DNA of 64,000 nt from Weissella confusa (lineage in GTDB: Bacteria > Bacillota > Bacilli > Lactobacillales > Lactobacillaceae): assembly GCA_014332815.1 (NCBI GenBank), contig JACSZT010000007.1, forward strand, positions 122,400 to 186,399, written 5' to 3'. A model generated the notes under the pieces. That model was not told the DNA's origin. It searched no databases and saw only the letters and a list, made by a program, of their open reading frames with translations. The first letter of the stretch is position 1. Each line of letters starts with the position of its first letter. This document shows positions 11,188-25,143 of this stretch, piece after piece. The position numbers and the translations under genes are program-made.

Positions 11188-11201
11188 ATCTCACCACTAA
11201 C

Positions 11202-11237
11202 AAAAAAGCCCAACAACCGAAATCCGATTGTTGAGCT
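11202..11237 (-). terminator. Terminator of the dck-serS operon
   Basis: On the minus strand the stem GCTCAACAATCG/CGGTTGTTGGGC (with wobbles) leads into TTTTTTG, about 20 bases after the serS stop. Confidence 0.85.
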
Positions 11238-11253
11238 AAATTAATGTTTAATT

Positions 11254-12537
11254 TTACAACGTGTCTTCTGGCACGATCTTGTCGGCACCGAAGTATGGAC
11301 GCAAAACTTCAGGAACCGTAACTGTTCCGTCTTCGTTTTGGTAGTTCTCCAAGATAGCAGCAACCGTACGTCCAACGGCCAAACCTGAACCGTTCAACGT
11401 GTGTACAAATTGCAACTTACCTTCTTCGTCACGGTATTGGATACGTGCGCGACGAGCTTGGAAGGCTTCCGTGTTTGAAACTGATGAAATCTCACGGTAG
11501 ATGTCTTGCTCAGGCATCCAAACTTCCAAGTCATAAGTCTTAGCAGCTGAGAATCCCATGTCTCCCGTTGACAACGTGATGACGTGGTATGGCAAGTTCA
11601 ACTTTTGCAAGATGTTTTCAGCGTTAGCCGTCATGTCTTCCAAAGCTTGGTATGATTGCTCAGGCTTCGTAAACTTAACCATTTCAACCTTGTTGAATTG
11701 GTGCATACGAATCAAACCACGCGTGTCGCGTCCGGCTGAACCAGCTTCTTGACGGAATGATGGTGAAACAGCCGTAACTGAGTATGGCAACTTGTCAGCA
11801 TCAATTACTTCTTCACGGAAGTAGTTCGTCAAAGGCACTTCGGCCGTTGGAATCAACGTCATGTCGTCGTTCGTTCCAACACGGTAGGCGTCTTCCATGA
11901 ACTTAGGGTATTGTCCCGTACCAAACATAGCAGCATCCTTAACCATGTATGGCGTAATCATTTCCTTGTAGCCTTCCTTTTGGTGCTCGTCCAACATGAA
12001 GTTGTAAACGGCACGCTCTAAGCGGGCACCTTGGCCAACGTAGTAGACAAAGCGAGCACCGGCAACCTTAGCACCGCGCTCCCAGTCCAAGATACCAAGG
12101 TCTTCACCAATTTCGTAGTGGGCCTTTGGCTTGAAGTCGAATGAAGGAATTTCTCCCCAAGTACGCTCCTCGCGGTTGGCTTCTTCGTCAGCACCAACTG
12201 GAATCGTTGGGTTTGGCAAGTTAGGGAAGTGCAACATGCGGTCTTGGATAGCCTCGTCAACCTTAGCAACTTCTTCGTCCAATTCCTTGATCTTAGCAGA
12301 TACTGCTTGCATCTCGGCGATAGTTTCTGAAGCATCTTCCTTGTTGCGCTTCTTCAAACCGATTTCGTCTGAAACCGTGTTACGACGAGCCTTCAACTCT
12401 TCAGTTTGTACCAACAATTCGCGACGCTTAGCATCATCAGCAATCAATGCATCAATTTCTGATGGGTCAACACCACGCGTTGCCAAACGTTCCTTGACGC
12501 TTTCCGTTTCGTTACGGATCAACTTCATATCTAACAT
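11254..12537 (-). CDS. serS: Serine--tRNA ligase
   Basis: Class II aminoacyl-tRNA synthetase that charges tRNA-Ser, 427 residues, full length. The first 110 residues form the tRNA-binding antiparallel coiled coil ([17 protein letters not shown] region). The catalytic core shows motif 2 ([20 protein letters not shown]) and motif 3 ([16 protein letters not shown]). The start [10 protein letters not shown] follows a TAGGAG site. It lies 16 bases downstream of the deoxynucleoside kinase gene, so the two form an operon. No T-box leader is visible in front of serS or of the kinase. Confidence 0.97.
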   Translation of the reverse strand: MLDMKLIRNETESVKERLATRGVDPSEIDALIADDAKRRELLVQTEELKARRNTVSDEIGLKKRNKEDASETIAEMQAVSAKIKELDEEVAKVDEAIQDRMLHFPNLPNPTIPVGADEEANREERTWGEIPSFDFKPKAHYEIGEDLGILDWERGAKVAGARFVYYVGQGARLERAVYNFMLDEHQKEGYKEMITPYMVKDAAMFGTGQYPKFMEDAYRVGTNDDMTLIPTAEVPLTNYFREEVIDADKLPYSVTAVSPSFRQEAGSAGRDTRGLIRMHQFNKVEMVKFTKPEQSYQALEDMTANAENILQKLNLPYHVITLSTGDMGFSAAKTYDLEVWMPEQDIYREISSVSNTEAFQARRARIQYRDEEGKLQFVHTLNGSGLAVGRTVAAILENYQNEDGTVTVPEVLRPYFGADKIVPEDTL

Positions 12538-12553
12538 ATTCTTATTCTCCTAA

Positions 12554-13204
12554 TTAATCACGCAAACCCAATTCATCAATCTTTTCGTCGATCAATGCCA
12601 AAACTGCCTTGGCAGCTTCTGGGTCATTCACAAAGTCGTGCTTGTCACCATCGATACTTAGCTTTGGTGAACGATCATAACTTTCGAACCAAGCAATGTA
12701 GCGTTCGTTCAACTTCTTGTAGTAGTCGTACAATGATGGATCGTGGTCGATTTGCTCGAAGTCGCGACCACGCTTTTGAATGCGGGCCAACATCGTATCG
12801 AAGCTAACGTGGATGTAAATCAACAAATCTGGCGTCTTTACGATAGCGTCGTCAGAAAAATCAACTTGCTCCATCATGTTGTTCAACAAATCACCGTAGA
12901 TAGCAACTTCAGTTTGCGTTGCACGTTCCAAGTCAGCGTTCAATTGGAACAACAACAAGTCCTCAAAGATTGAACGGTCGATAACGTTCAACTTGCTCCC
13001 TTGTGCGTCCTTGATGTTATCCATACGCTTGTTCAAGAAATAATTTTGTAGCAAGAACGCGTACTTCTTTGGATTCTCGTAGAACAAAGGCAAAATTGGG
13101 TTGTCATCTACGGACTCATAAAATGCTTCACTTCCCAAGTGCTCAGCGAGCATCGTCGTCAAACTGGTCTTCCCAGCTCCAATAGTTCCCGATAATACAA
13201 TCAT
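12554..13204 (-). CDS. Deoxynucleoside kinase (dAdo/dCyd or dGuo type)
   Basis: Phosphorylates salvaged deoxynucleosides with ATP, 216 residues. The P-loop GTIGAGKTS is at residues 6-14. YFLNKRMDNIKDA and DRSIFEDLLLF are the substrate-binding and DRS motifs of the dNK family, and the LID arginines (RIQKRGRDFE) follow. The exact base preference cannot be told from sequence. An upstream TTG at 13225 is in frame. The ATG at 13204 is preferred because GCAGGA sits at normal spacing and the protein then starts MIVLSGTIGAG. It forms an operon with serS, an arrangement also known in other Firmicutes. Confidence 0.9.
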   Translation of the reverse strand: MIVLSGTIGAGKTSLTTMLAEHLGSEAFYESVDDNPILPLFYENPKKYAFLLQNYFLNKRMDNIKDAQGSKLNVIDRSIFEDLLLFQLNADLERATQTEVAIYGDLLNNMMEQVDFSDDAIVKTPDLLIYIHVSFDTMLARIQKRGRDFEQIDHDPSLYDYYKKLNERYIAWFESYDRSPKLSIDGDKHDFVNDPEAAKAVLALIDEKIDELGLRD

Positions 13205-13274
13205 CGTGTCGTCCTGCTTTCTCAAATCATAATTAATTCTATTTTAGCAAATTTTGCGCGTGCTTAAAACTCCC

Positions 13275-14060
13275 TTATTTGGTTAAGCGGTCGCTATATT
13301 TTGCCGTGTACTCTTCAAGTGCTGGGATGTCATCGCTCTTAGACTTGTTGTAATCACCACCAGCATTACCTGTGTATTGTTCAAGGGAGATATTTTGTTC
13401 CTTAATAACCTTAGCCGCTGTCATGCCAACATAGCGCATGTGCCATTCCTCGTGAGAATAGCCGGTTGAACTCGTTAGGTCAGCTGGGTAACGGACAATC
13501 AAACCATACTTGTAAGCATTGTCACGCAACCACTTGGCCGCAGCTGGATCAGAACCGCCTTCTGCAAACAAACCACCGCTACCGTTACGCAAGTCGAACG
13601 CTAAACCAGATTGGTGCTCTGAGTAGCCAGGTCGTGCTGATACCGCATCGGCTTCAGCTTGGCCTTCAGACGCAACGTAACCATCGTACAACGTCTTTTG
13701 ATAATCATAACCACGGTAGCCAGACACTGTATCACCAACATCAAAGCCAGCTTGCTTCATGGCCGCAATCAGTTGGTCCTTGGCCGTTTCAGTACGTGGG
13801 CTCAAGCCACCGTTATATGGATTGTAATCAGCTGGCAATGGGTGCTTCTTATTCACAACCATCAACAACGTCGCTTCCTCACTACCTGGCTTAATCGTCA
13901 CCGGATAAGCCTTCTTTTCACTGCTTGATTGTTGCTTTGCTGGTTGCTTAGTCGTCGTTTGCGTCTTCTCAGCTGGTTGATCTTGGTGCAATAACCAATA
14001 ACCACCGCCGGCCAACGCTACGACAACCAGACCGGTACCAATAAGTTTTCCAAATTTCAT
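13275..14060 (-). CDS. Membrane-anchored D-alanyl-D-alanine carboxypeptidase, VanY/M15B family
   Basis: Zinc carboxypeptidase that removes terminal D-Ala from muropeptides on the outer face of the membrane, 261 residues. One N-terminal membrane segment (LVVVALAGGGYWLL) is followed by a Gln/Thr/Lys-rich linker to about residue 50. The peptidase domain has SEHQSGLAFD (H149 and D156 as zinc ligands) and HEEWHMRY (E204 or E205 as base, H207 as ligand). It ends with an extra 45-residue tail (GNAGGDYNKSKSDD). GAGGGGAA precedes the ATG. It follows the ATP synthase operon but is separated from it by a terminator. Confidence 0.9.
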   Translation of the reverse strand: MKFGKLIGTGLVVVALAGGGYWLLHQDQPAEKTQTTTKQPAKQQSSSEKKAYPVTIKPGSEEATLLMVVNKKHPLPADYNPYNGGLSPRTETAKDQLIAAMKQAGFDVGDTVSGYRGYDYQKTLYDGYVASEGQAEADAVSARPGYSEHQSGLAFDLRNGSGGLFAEGGSDPAAAKWLRDNAYKYGLIVRYPADLTSSTGYSHEEWHMRYVGMTAAKVIKEQNISLEQYTGNAGGDYNKSKSDDIPALEEYTAKYSDRLTK

Positions 14061-14110
14061 TCTCGCATTCCCCTCACAATATCATTGCTTCTAGTGTACC
14101 ATTTTGTATA

Positions 14111-14145
14111 CAAAAAGGGCCTTGAACAAAATGTTCAAGACCCTT
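14111..14145 (-). terminator. Terminator of the ATP synthase operon
   Basis: AGGGTCTTGAACA pairs with TGTTCAAGGCCCT around a short loop and is followed by TTTTT on the minus strand, just after atpC. Confidence 0.92.
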
Positions 14146-14159
14146 AAATTCGCAATCTA

Positions 14160-14579
14160 TTACTTCTTTCCAGAAGCAACGTGGATACGGTTCACGGCAC
14201 GCAACAAAGCGACCTGTGCGCGTTCCACATCACGAGTTGAGTTATCATCAGCCAAACGGCGCTCAGCGCGTTCCTTGGCTGACTCCGCACGAGTAATGTC
14301 GATGTCAGCAGCACGCTCTGCAGCGTCAGCGACAACCGTCAACTCGTTTGAAGAAAACTCGGCAAAACCGCCACTAACGGCAAGGCGTTCTTCAACACCA
14401 TTGACGTCATCGACAATCTTAACTTCGCTAACCTTCAAAGCAGCGATAATTGGTGCGTGGTTCGCCATGACACCTACTTCACCGCCAGTCGTGCTAAGCA
14501 CAACCAACGTAGCAGTCTCATAATCGAACACGACACCGTTCGGCGTTACCACCTTAACATGTAGGCTGTGTTCATTCAT
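14160..14579 (-). CDS. atpC: ATP synthase epsilon subunit
   Basis: Central-stalk subunit that couples and regulates F1, 139 residues. The N-terminal beta barrel starts LHVKVVTPNGVVFDYE. TTGGEVGVMANHAPII is the family signature, and a C-terminal two-helix part follows (AAERAADIDITRAESAKERAERRL). Last gene of the atp operon, 12 bases after atpD. Confidence 0.96.
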   Translation of the reverse strand: MNEHSLHVKVVTPNGVVFDYETATLVVLSTTGGEVGVMANHAPIIAALKVSEVKIVDDVNGVEERLAVSGGFAEFSSNELTVVADAAERAADIDITRAESAKERAERRLADDNSTRDVERAQVALLRAVNRIHVASGKK

Positions 14580-14591
14580 GGCGCGCCCTCA

Positions 14592-16007
<1,416 letters not shown>

Positions 16008-16037
16008 TCATTTCAAAAGGTTGTTATGACGCTTGGA

Positions 16038-16916
16038 TTAATCCAAAGCAGCCATACCACCTGTAATTTCTGTAATTTCCGTCGTAATCGCACTTTGACG
16101 CGCACGGTTAAATTGCAATTCCAACGTACGGATGATCTCCTTAGCGTTATCCGTTGCAGATGACATTGCGTTGGCAGAAGCCGCGTGCTCAGCCGTCTTG
16201 GCATCCAAGATAGCACCGTAGACCAAACTCTCAGCATATTGTGGCAAAACCACACCAAGAATTTGTTCTGGAGAAGGATCCATTTCGTAATCCGCCTTCA
16301 CTGAATCTTCAGACGTTGGTTCCATGTCGTCAGTAGAAACTGGCAACATCTTCTCCAAACGCAATTCATTTTGAATACGTGATACGAAGTGTTGGTATGC
16401 AACAGTCAACTCATCAAAGACTTCGTTATCGTACATTGTCGTAACGGTCTTAACGATTTCGCGAACCTCGTTAAAGGTAGGCACGTCAGACACACCACGG
16501 TACTCGTACGCAACGTTGTAGCCACGCTTCTTGAAGAAGTCTGAGGCATTACCACCAACGGCCAAAATAACCACTTGGTCAGGCGTCAATTGACGCTCTT
16601 CGATAATCGCCATCATACCCTTCAATAGCGTTGAGTTATAACCACCAACCAAACCACGATCAGAAGAGATGACCAAGAAGCCAACCTTCTTCACATCACG
16701 TTGTTCTAGCAAAGTACCAGAAACATTGTTGATGTGCGCATTAGATAAGTGAGCCACAACGTCGTGCAAGGCGTTAGCATACGTTGTGTATGATCCACCG
16801 TGACGTTGAATTTGGCTCAACTTAGCCGTTGAGACCATTTGCATGGCACTCGTGATTTGTCGCGTCTTTTTTGTTGAGGCAATTCGGCGTTGAATATCTT
16901 GCAAAGAAGCTGCCAT
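16038..16916 (-). CDS. atpG: ATP synthase gamma subunit
   Basis: Rotor shaft of F1, 292 residues. The long N-terminal helix ([21 protein letters not shown]), the central Rossmann-like part ([13 protein letters not shown]) and the C-terminal helix ([33 protein letters not shown]) match the family from end to end. It lies between atpA and atpD as in all Firmicutes. Confidence 0.97.
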   Translation of the reverse strand: MAASLQDIQRRIASTKKTRQITSAMQMVSTAKLSQIQRHGGSYTTYANALHDVVAHLSNAHINNVSGTLLEQRDVKKVGFLVISSDRGLVGGYNSTLLKGMMAIIEERQLTPDQVVILAVGGNASDFFKKRGYNVAYEYRGVSDVPTFNEVREIVKTVTTMYDNEVFDELTVAYQHFVSRIQNELRLEKMLPVSTDDMEPTSEDSVKADYEMDPSPEQILGVVLPQYAESLVYGAILDAKTAEHAASANAMSSATDNAKEIIRTLELQFNRARQSAITTEITEITGGMAALD

Positions 16917-16933
16917 TTATCGCCCCTCCCTAA

Positions 16934-18475
<1,542 letters not shown>

Positions 18476-18520
18476 CTATTCATCACACACAACATCAATT
18501 TCTACTAGATTTTCAGATTA

Positions 18521-19063
18521 CTAGCGGATGATACTCTGACGAATAGCAGCTAACTTAGTTGCTAATGACCCATCCAAAATCTGGTTGTTCGCTTGTACAA
18601 CAACACCACCAAGCAAGGCTTCGTCGACAACTTGTGTCAACTTAATCTCCTTAGCTTCAAAGCGCTTTGCAAGTTGTTCCGTCATACGGGCAGCTTGTTC
18701 GTCGCTCAAAGCAACAGCAGTCTTAACCTCGGCATATACCACACCTTCAGACTTGTTAACCAAGTCCTCGTAAGCCGTGATAATTGCAGGTAGGTCGCTG
18801 AAACGGCGATAATCATACGCCATTTGCAACAAGTTCTTAACCACTTGGCTAGCTCCATCAGATAGCGTTGCTACCATTTGTTGCTTAGCTGACTCAGGCA
18901 CACGCATTGATTCGATAGCCTTCGTCAATTCTGGGTTTTCCACCAATACTGTACGTACTTCAACCAATTCGGCCAAAGTCGCAGCATCCGTGTTTTGGTC
19001 ATGGGTTAATTCGAACAAAGCAACGGCATATCGCTTAGCAATCGTTGCTTGATCCAATGCCAT
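18521..19063 (-). CDS. atpH: ATP synthase delta subunit
   Basis: Peripheral-stalk subunit linking F1 to the b subunits, 180 residues. The N-terminal helical bundle begins IAKRYAVALFELTHDQ, and the C-terminal part has the LGGVVVQANNQILDGSLATKL signature. Its start codon overlaps the atpF stop by one base, which indicates translational coupling. Confidence 0.96.
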   Translation of the reverse strand: MALDQATIAKRYAVALFELTHDQNTDAATLAELVEVRTVLVENPELTKAIESMRVPESAKQQMVATLSDGASQVVKNLLQMAYDYRRFSDLPAIITAYEDLVNKSEGVVYAEVKTAVALSDEQAARMTEQLAKRFEAKEIKLTQVVDEALLGGVVVQANNQILDGSLATKLAAIRQSIIR

Positions 19064-19578
19064 TACTTGTTACCTAACCCTTCGATGTAGGCGTCAATCA
19101 ACGCCTTTTGATCATCTAACTTTAGTTCCTTTTGGATAATCTTTTGTGCGATCGTCACTGACAACTCAGCAACATCGTTCTTAACGCCAGCCATTGCTTC
19201 GGCACGCTCTTGCTCGATTTGAGCTGAAGCTTGATCCTTAGTAGCTTGGGCAGCTGCGTGCGCATCCGCAACGATTTGATCACGTTGGTTTCCTGCAGCA
19301 GTCTTAGCGTCAGCGATGATGCCGTTTGCTTCAGTGCGAGCTGATTGCAATTGAGCTGAACGCTCAGCTGCATCGGCTTCGGCTTGCTTACGGGCCTCTT
19401 CAGCAGAGTCCAAATCGTTAGAAACCTTTTCCGCACGCTTTTCCATCATCTTTACTACTGGACCCCAAGCGAAGTGCTTCAAAAGAAGCATCAACACAAG
19501 GAATGCCACTAGTACAAACAACATGTTACCCAAAGCCAACCCTTCGCTAGCACCTGCTAGAACAATTTGATTAATCAT
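19063..19578 (-). CDS. atpF: ATP synthase b subunit
   Basis: Membrane-anchored peripheral stalk, 171 residues. One N-terminal transmembrane helix (GNMLFVLVAFLVLMLLLKHFAW) is followed by a long charged coiled coil rich in Ala, Glu, Arg and Gln. A KIIQKELKLDDQKALIDAYI C-terminal segment contacts delta. Confidence 0.96.
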   Translation of the reverse strand: MINQIVLAGASEGLALGNMLFVLVAFLVLMLLLKHFAWGPVVKMMEKRAEKVSNDLDSAEEARKQAEADAAERSAQLQSARTEANGIIADAKTAAGNQRDQIVADAHAAAQATKDQASAQIEQERAEAMAGVKNDVAELSVTIAQKIIQKELKLDDQKALIDAYIEGLGNK

Positions 19579-19602
19579 AATTAGTTGGCCTCCGCGTTAC
19601 TA

Positions 19603-20576
<974 letters not shown>

Positions 20577-20863
20577 AGAAATCCACCTCTTTCCTTTCTA
20601 AATAATCGCGGTGATGCGCAGAACACAGACCGTTTAAAACTTTTACCCCCTAATATTACGCCTTTTAATTGCGAATTCAACGTTTTAAGCTTCAACACTT
20701 TTGTCCCAAATGTGCAATCAGATTTAGAAATGCCGTAAAACCGCGGTTTTAAACATTCCACTTCGGAATAGTTTTATATTTATATCCATAATTTGATATT
20801 TTAGATATTATAAAAAATAGCATAATCCTAGGCGTACCAACGCCTATTCCCGCTTTTTAAAGG
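20577..20863 (-). promoter_or_regulatory. Upstream region of the atp operon
   Basis: About 290 bases hold no credible gene. A plausible promoter on the minus strand is TTGAAT and TAATAT with a 16-base spacer (about 20652-20679). Farther upstream lies a perfect palindrome, TAAAACCGCGGTTTTA (about 20736-20751), next to an ATTCC/GGAAT hairpin (20755-20769). A stretch of very A/T-rich DNA (about 20770-20825) follows. The palindrome repeats the core of the nearby uraA terminator. Confidence 0.45.
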
Positions 20864-20904
20864 AAAAAACCGCGGTATTCCATATCGGAAACCGCGGTTT
20901 TACT
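20864..20904 (-). terminator. Terminator of uraA
   Basis: AAAACCGCGGT pairs with ACCGCGGTTTT around a loop that itself holds TTCC/GGAA, and a T run follows on the minus strand. Confidence 0.88.
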
Positions 20905-20919
20905 TTGTATAATTATTAA

Positions 20920-22197
20920 CTATTTCTCTGAAGCAGCCTTTTCTGGCAAGACCAAATTCAAGAAAATCCCCAAAACAGTGGCGATGGCAACACCAGAGAA
21001 TTGGATGATGTCGTTACCCTCACCTACTTGTAGGTAAGCGTTACCGATACCGATAACCAAAACTGATGACGCAATCATCAAGTTACGCTTCAAGTTGAAG
21101 TCGATCTTGTTTTCAACGATGATACGCAAACCTGATGCAGCGATAACACCGAACAACAAGAATGACACACCACCTGTAACAGCGCCAGGAATTGATTGGA
21201 TCAAAGCTGACAACTTACCAACGAATGAGAACAAGATGGCGAATACGGCGGCACCAATCAAAACGTAAACTGAGTGCACCTTCGTAATGGCCATAACACC
21301 GATGTTTTCACCATATGACGTCACTGAAGGTCCACCGACCAATCCGGCAAAGATTGAGGCAGTACCGTCACCAGCCAACGTACGGTGCAAACCTGGGTTG
21401 CGCATGAAGTCGCGTCCCGTCAAATCATCCAAGACCATCAAGTGACCCAAGTGCTCCGTAATCGTTACCAAAGCCAATGGCGCCATAACGATGATTGCGC
21501 CCCAGTGCATCACTGGCTTGTAATCAACGAATGGAATGTCGAAGTCTGGCAAGGCGAACCAAGCGGCGTGCGCAACTGGTGCCAAATCAACCAAACCGAA
21601 CAAGATGGCGAAGATGTATCCCCCAACGATTCCCAACAAGATTGGAATCAAACCAAGGAAGCCCTTCAAGAACATGTTGAAGACAATCGTCAATCCCAAT
21701 GTAATCATCGCAACTGCGAAGACGCGGATGTCGTACTTGCCGTTCAACAACGTTGCTGATTGCGCAGCTGATGATGACAATGACAAACCGATAACCATGA
21801 TGATTGGTCCCACCACGATTGGTGGCAACAACTTTTCAATCCAGTTTGTACCGATTACGGCAACGATGGCTGCCACAATCAAGTAGACGATACCAACCGA
21901 GATAACACCGGTGGCAACACCAGGGTATCCCGTGGTCTTCATCAAAGCCACCATCGGAATGATGAAGGCAAAACTAGAACCCATGTACGCTGGAATTTGC
22001 TTCTTCGTAATCAAGATGTGGAGCAAAGTACCCACACCAGAACTGAACAAGGCAATTCCAGGATTCAAACCAACCAACAACGGTACCAAAACCGTTGACC
22101 CAAACATTGAGAACATGTGTTGCAATGACAATCCAATCCATTGCAAGAACCCAGGCTTCTCATTAACGTCAAGTACGACGTCACGCTTCATATCCAT
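20920..22197 (-). CDS. uraA: Uracil permease (NCS2 family)
   Basis: Proton-coupled uracil importer in the membrane, 425 residues with about 12-14 hydrophobic segments. PAYMGSSFAFIIPMVAL and the region FAGLVGGPSVTSYGENIG (with the Glu that binds uracil in the family) identify the UraA type. The start at 22197 is chosen because GAGGAG lies at good spacing, rather than the in-frame TTG at 22203. A PyrR-type attenuator precedes it, so expression should fall when pyrimidine nucleotides are plentiful. Imported uracil would be used by Upp, encoded 1 kb away. Confidence 0.94.
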   Translation of the reverse strand: MDMKRDVVLDVNEKPGFLQWIGLSLQHMFSMFGSTVLVPLLVGLNPGIALFSSGVGTLLHILITKKQIPAYMGSSFAFIIPMVALMKTTGYPGVATGVISVGIVYLIVAAIVAVIGTNWIEKLLPPIVVGPIIMVIGLSLSSSAAQSATLLNGKYDIRVFAVAMITLGLTIVFNMFLKGFLGLIPILLGIVGGYIFAILFGLVDLAPVAHAAWFALPDFDIPFVDYKPVMHWGAIIVMAPLALVTITEHLGHLMVLDDLTGRDFMRNPGLHRTLAGDGTASIFAGLVGGPSVTSYGENIGVMAITKVHSVYVLIGAAVFAILFSFVGKLSALIQSIPGAVTGGVSFLLFGVIAASGLRIIVENKIDFNLKRNLMIASSVLVIGIGNAYLQVGEGNDIIQFSGVAIATVLGIFLNLVLPEKAASEK

Positions 22198-22230
22198 GAG
22201 CAAACTCCTCTTTAATTCCCGTCTTTATAC

Positions 22231-22266
22231 AAAAAACAGCCAGGACGACCATGTCATCCCAGCTGT
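22231..22266 (-). terminator. Attenuator terminator in the uraA leader
   Basis: On the minus strand ACAGCTGGGATGAC pairs with GTCGTCCTGGCTGT and is followed by TTTTTTG, all before the uraA start. A terminator ahead of a gene points to transcription attenuation. Confidence 0.82.
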
Positions 22267-22299
22267 AAAAAATCTTCTAACGTACAGTTGCACGTTGAC

Positions 22300-22330
22300 C
22301 CGAACTTGTCAGTCTCGCTGGGCTGACTTA
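22300..22330 (-). promoter_or_regulatory. PyrR-binding loop of the uraA attenuator
   Basis: The minus-strand RNA contains AGTCAGCCCAGCGAGACTGA. It folds as AGTC(A)/(T)GACT around CCCAGCGAG, close to the PyrR anti-antiterminator consensus (TCCNGNGAGGCT). With the downstream terminator it makes a UMP-responsive switch. pyrR itself is not in the window. Confidence 0.72.
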
Positions 22331-22355
22331 AAGACGTCTTTTCTTAACTTCACTT

Positions 22356-22378
22356 AGTATAAACTAGTTAACAAAGTT
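22356..22378 (-). promoter_or_regulatory. Promoter of uraA
   Basis: A perfect TATACT (22356-22361) lies on the minus strand upstream of the attenuator. A weak TTTACT lies 17 bases before it. Confidence 0.5.
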
Positions 22379-22421
22379 AGTAAACAAGCCAGCTCCACGT
22401 TAAACGTTTAACCTTTTTATA

Positions 22422-23066
22422 TTAAATTGACTTAAGCGTATCCAAGGCCAACTTAATGTCAGTTTCACCTTGGCGCATTGAAATCACGCGGTGGAATGTG
22501 TTCTCGCACTTCAACATTTCTGACAACACCTTGGCCACGTCGGTGATTGTGTTCTTGCCTGTACCAGCGTTCTTTGGATTCAAATCGACCTTGCCCGTGG
22601 CTGGTTCTTCAACCAACCCAACTGGTTGCAAAATCGTGTAGTTCAAATCCGTGTGGTCCATCAACCAGTGATCACCAAAGAACTTCGCAATGTTGTAGTT
22701 CATCATACTCTCGTCTTGCCATTCGGCTGGTGACGTTGAGTGCCATGATGACAACATGATAAAGCGCTTGATGCCCAACTTATCGGCTGCCGTTTCGAGC
22801 TTCACCGCACCAAAGGCATCAATTTGCAACAAGTTCTTACCACGTGAGCCGGCCACAAAGTAAATGGCATCCAATTCCAATGGACGCAACTCACCTACCA
22901 ATGTTGCTTCGTCTGCCAACAAATCAATATTCTTTACTTCAACACCTTCACCAAAATCTTGGTCCGTGTGACGCGTTCCCGCAATCACTTGGCGGCCATC
23001 CGCCACAAGGTTCTTAACCAACTCTTCGCCGACGCGCCCACTAGCGCCTACTACTAATACCTTCAT
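22422..23066 (-). CDS. NAD(P)-binding SDR-like protein (NmrA/atypical SDR)
   Basis: Predicted Rossmann-fold protein of 214 residues, substrate unknown. The glycine-rich motif VVGASGRVGEEL is at residues 5-16, then GTRH as a cofactor-discriminating turn. MLSSWHSTSPAEW replaces the usual catalytic Ser region, and YNIAKFFGDHWL gives a YxxxK-like pair (Y128, K132 approximate). It resembles the YwnB/BVR-B group of atypical SDRs. The ATG at 23066 follows GAGGAG, and the in-frame TTG upstream is less likely. It stands alone between uraA and the upp terminator. Confidence 0.8.
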   Translation of the reverse strand: MKVLVVGASGRVGEELVKNLVADGRQVIAGTRHTDQDFGEGVEVKNIDLLADEATLVGELRPLELDAIYFVAGSRGKNLLQIDAFGAVKLETAADKLGIKRFIMLSSWHSTSPAEWQDESMMNYNIAKFFGDHWLMDHTDLNYTILQPVGLVEEPATGKVDLNPKNAGTGKNTITDVAKVLSEMLKCENTFHRVISMRQGETDIKLALDTLKSI

Positions 23067-23114
23067 CGCATATCTCCTCAATTTCTATTATCATCTTCAC
23101 AACTATTATCAAAG

Positions 23115-23156
23115 ACAAAAATGGAGACCGCATGAATTAATTCTTGCAGTCTCCAA
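23115..23156 (-). terminator. Terminator of the tdk-to-upp operon
   Basis: TGGAGACTGCA pairs with TGCGGTCTCCA on the minus strand and is followed by TTTTTG, about 16 bases after upp. Confidence 0.88.
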
Positions 23157-23171
23157 ATTTTCTTTAACTAA

Positions 23172-23816
<645 letters not shown>

Positions 23817-23844
23817 TCATTTTCTACTATTATACAGGTAATTG

Positions 23845-25095
23845 TTATTCAGCGTGTTCAATTCCACTCAATGGGAACTTATCCGTCAACGTAATAACTT
23901 CCTTCGCAATCATATCAAGAACTTCTTGGTTATCGTGGTTCTCAAAGGCACGCAAAATCATGTGTGCCACTTCGCGAGCTTCATGCTCCTTGAACCCACG
24001 CGTCGTAATTGCTGGCGTTCCAATACGGATACCTGATGTGATGAATGGGCTACGAGGCTCATTTGGAATGGCTTCCTTGTTGGTCGTAATGTGAATGCTG
24101 TCCAACAAGTTTTGGGCTTCCTTACCCGTCAAACCAGTGGCCGTCAAATCAAGGTTGAACAAGTGGTTGTCCGTACCACCAGAAATGACGCGAACCAAAT
24201 CTGATTGGCTAAACACTTCAGCCATTGCCTTAGCGTTGGCCACGATTTGCTTACCGTATTCCTTAAAGCTTGGTTGCATGGCTTCGTAGAACGCAACGGC
24301 CTTACCAGCAATGACGTGTTCCAAAGGTCCACCTTGCGTACCAGGGAAGATAGCTGAGTTCAACTTCTTACCCAACTCTTCCTTGGCCAAAATCATACCA
24401 CCACGAGGTCCGCGCAATGTCTTGTGCGTCGTCGTCGTAACTACATCGGCGATACCAACTGGTGATGGGTGAACCCCAGCAGCAATCAAACCGGCGATGT
24501 GCGCCATATCAACCATCAAGTATGCGCCAACTGAATCAGCGATTTGACGGAAACGGTCAAAGTCAATGAAACGTGAGTAGGCTGATGCACCAGTCACAAT
24601 CAACTTAGGCTTAAATTCTTCAGCCAAAGCTTGCACTTGGTCGTAATCAATCAACTCATTCTCATCCAAACCATAAGCGTGGAATTGGTACGTCTTACCT
24701 GAGAAGTTAACCGGAGAACCGTGCGTCAAGTGACCACCAGCGTCGAGGTCCATCCCCAACACGTGGTCCCCATGTTCAAGCAATGCTGCATAAACAGCTG
24801 CGTTGGCTTGTGACCCTGAGTGTGGTTGCACGTTGGCATAGTCCGCACCGAACAATTCCTTGGCGCGATCAATCGCCAATTGCTCGATTTGGTCGATAAA
24901 CTCAGTTCCACCGTAGTAACGCTTGCCAGGATAACCTTCAGCGTACTTGTTCGTCAAAATGCTACCTTGCGCAGCACGCACCCCTGCTGATGCAATGTTT
25001 TCAGATGCAATCAACTCGATGTTGTGCTCTTGACGGTCAGCCTCGCGGTCAACGGCAGCCCACAACTCTGGATCAAACTCACGATAATTTGTCAT
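23845..25095 (-). CDS. glyA: Serine hydroxymethyltransferase
   Basis: PLP enzyme converting serine and tetrahydrofolate to glycine and 5,10-methylene-THF, 416 residues. The PLP lysine lies in [16 protein letters not shown] (near residue 227). Other marks are IELIASENI and [14 protein letters not shown] strong AGGAGG precedes the ATG. Its one-carbon product feeds thymidylate synthesis, which fits the operon with tdk. Confidence 0.97.
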   Translation of the reverse strand: MTNYREFDPELWAAVDREADRQEHNIELIASENIASAGVRAAQGSILTNKYAEGYPGKRYYGGTEFIDQIEQLAIDRAKELFGADYANVQPHSGSQANAAVYAALLEHGDHVLGMDLDAGGHLTHGSPVNFSGKTYQFHAYGLDENELIDYDQVQALAEEFKPKLIVTGASAYSRFIDFDRFRQIADSVGAYLMVDMAHIAGLIAAGVHPSPVGIADVVTTTTHKTLRGPRGGMILAKEELGKKLNSAIFPGTQGGPLEHVIAGKAVAFYEAMQPSFKEYGKQIVANAKAMAEVFSQSDLVRVISGGTDNHLFNLDLTATGLTGKEAQNLLDSIHITTNKEAIPNEPRSPFITSGIRIGTPAITTRGFKEHEAREVAHMILRAFENHDNQEVLDMIAKEVITLTDKFPLSGIEHAE

Positions 25096-25143
25096 TCACA
25101 TGACCTCCTATTAAATCCCCAAATATAAACGATATCCCCAAAA

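Noticed and set aside
12538..13274. Possible T-box leader for serS.
   Set aside because: serS follows the kinase gene by 16 bases. Upstream of the kinase only about 70 bases are free, and no T-box sequence or terminator is present.
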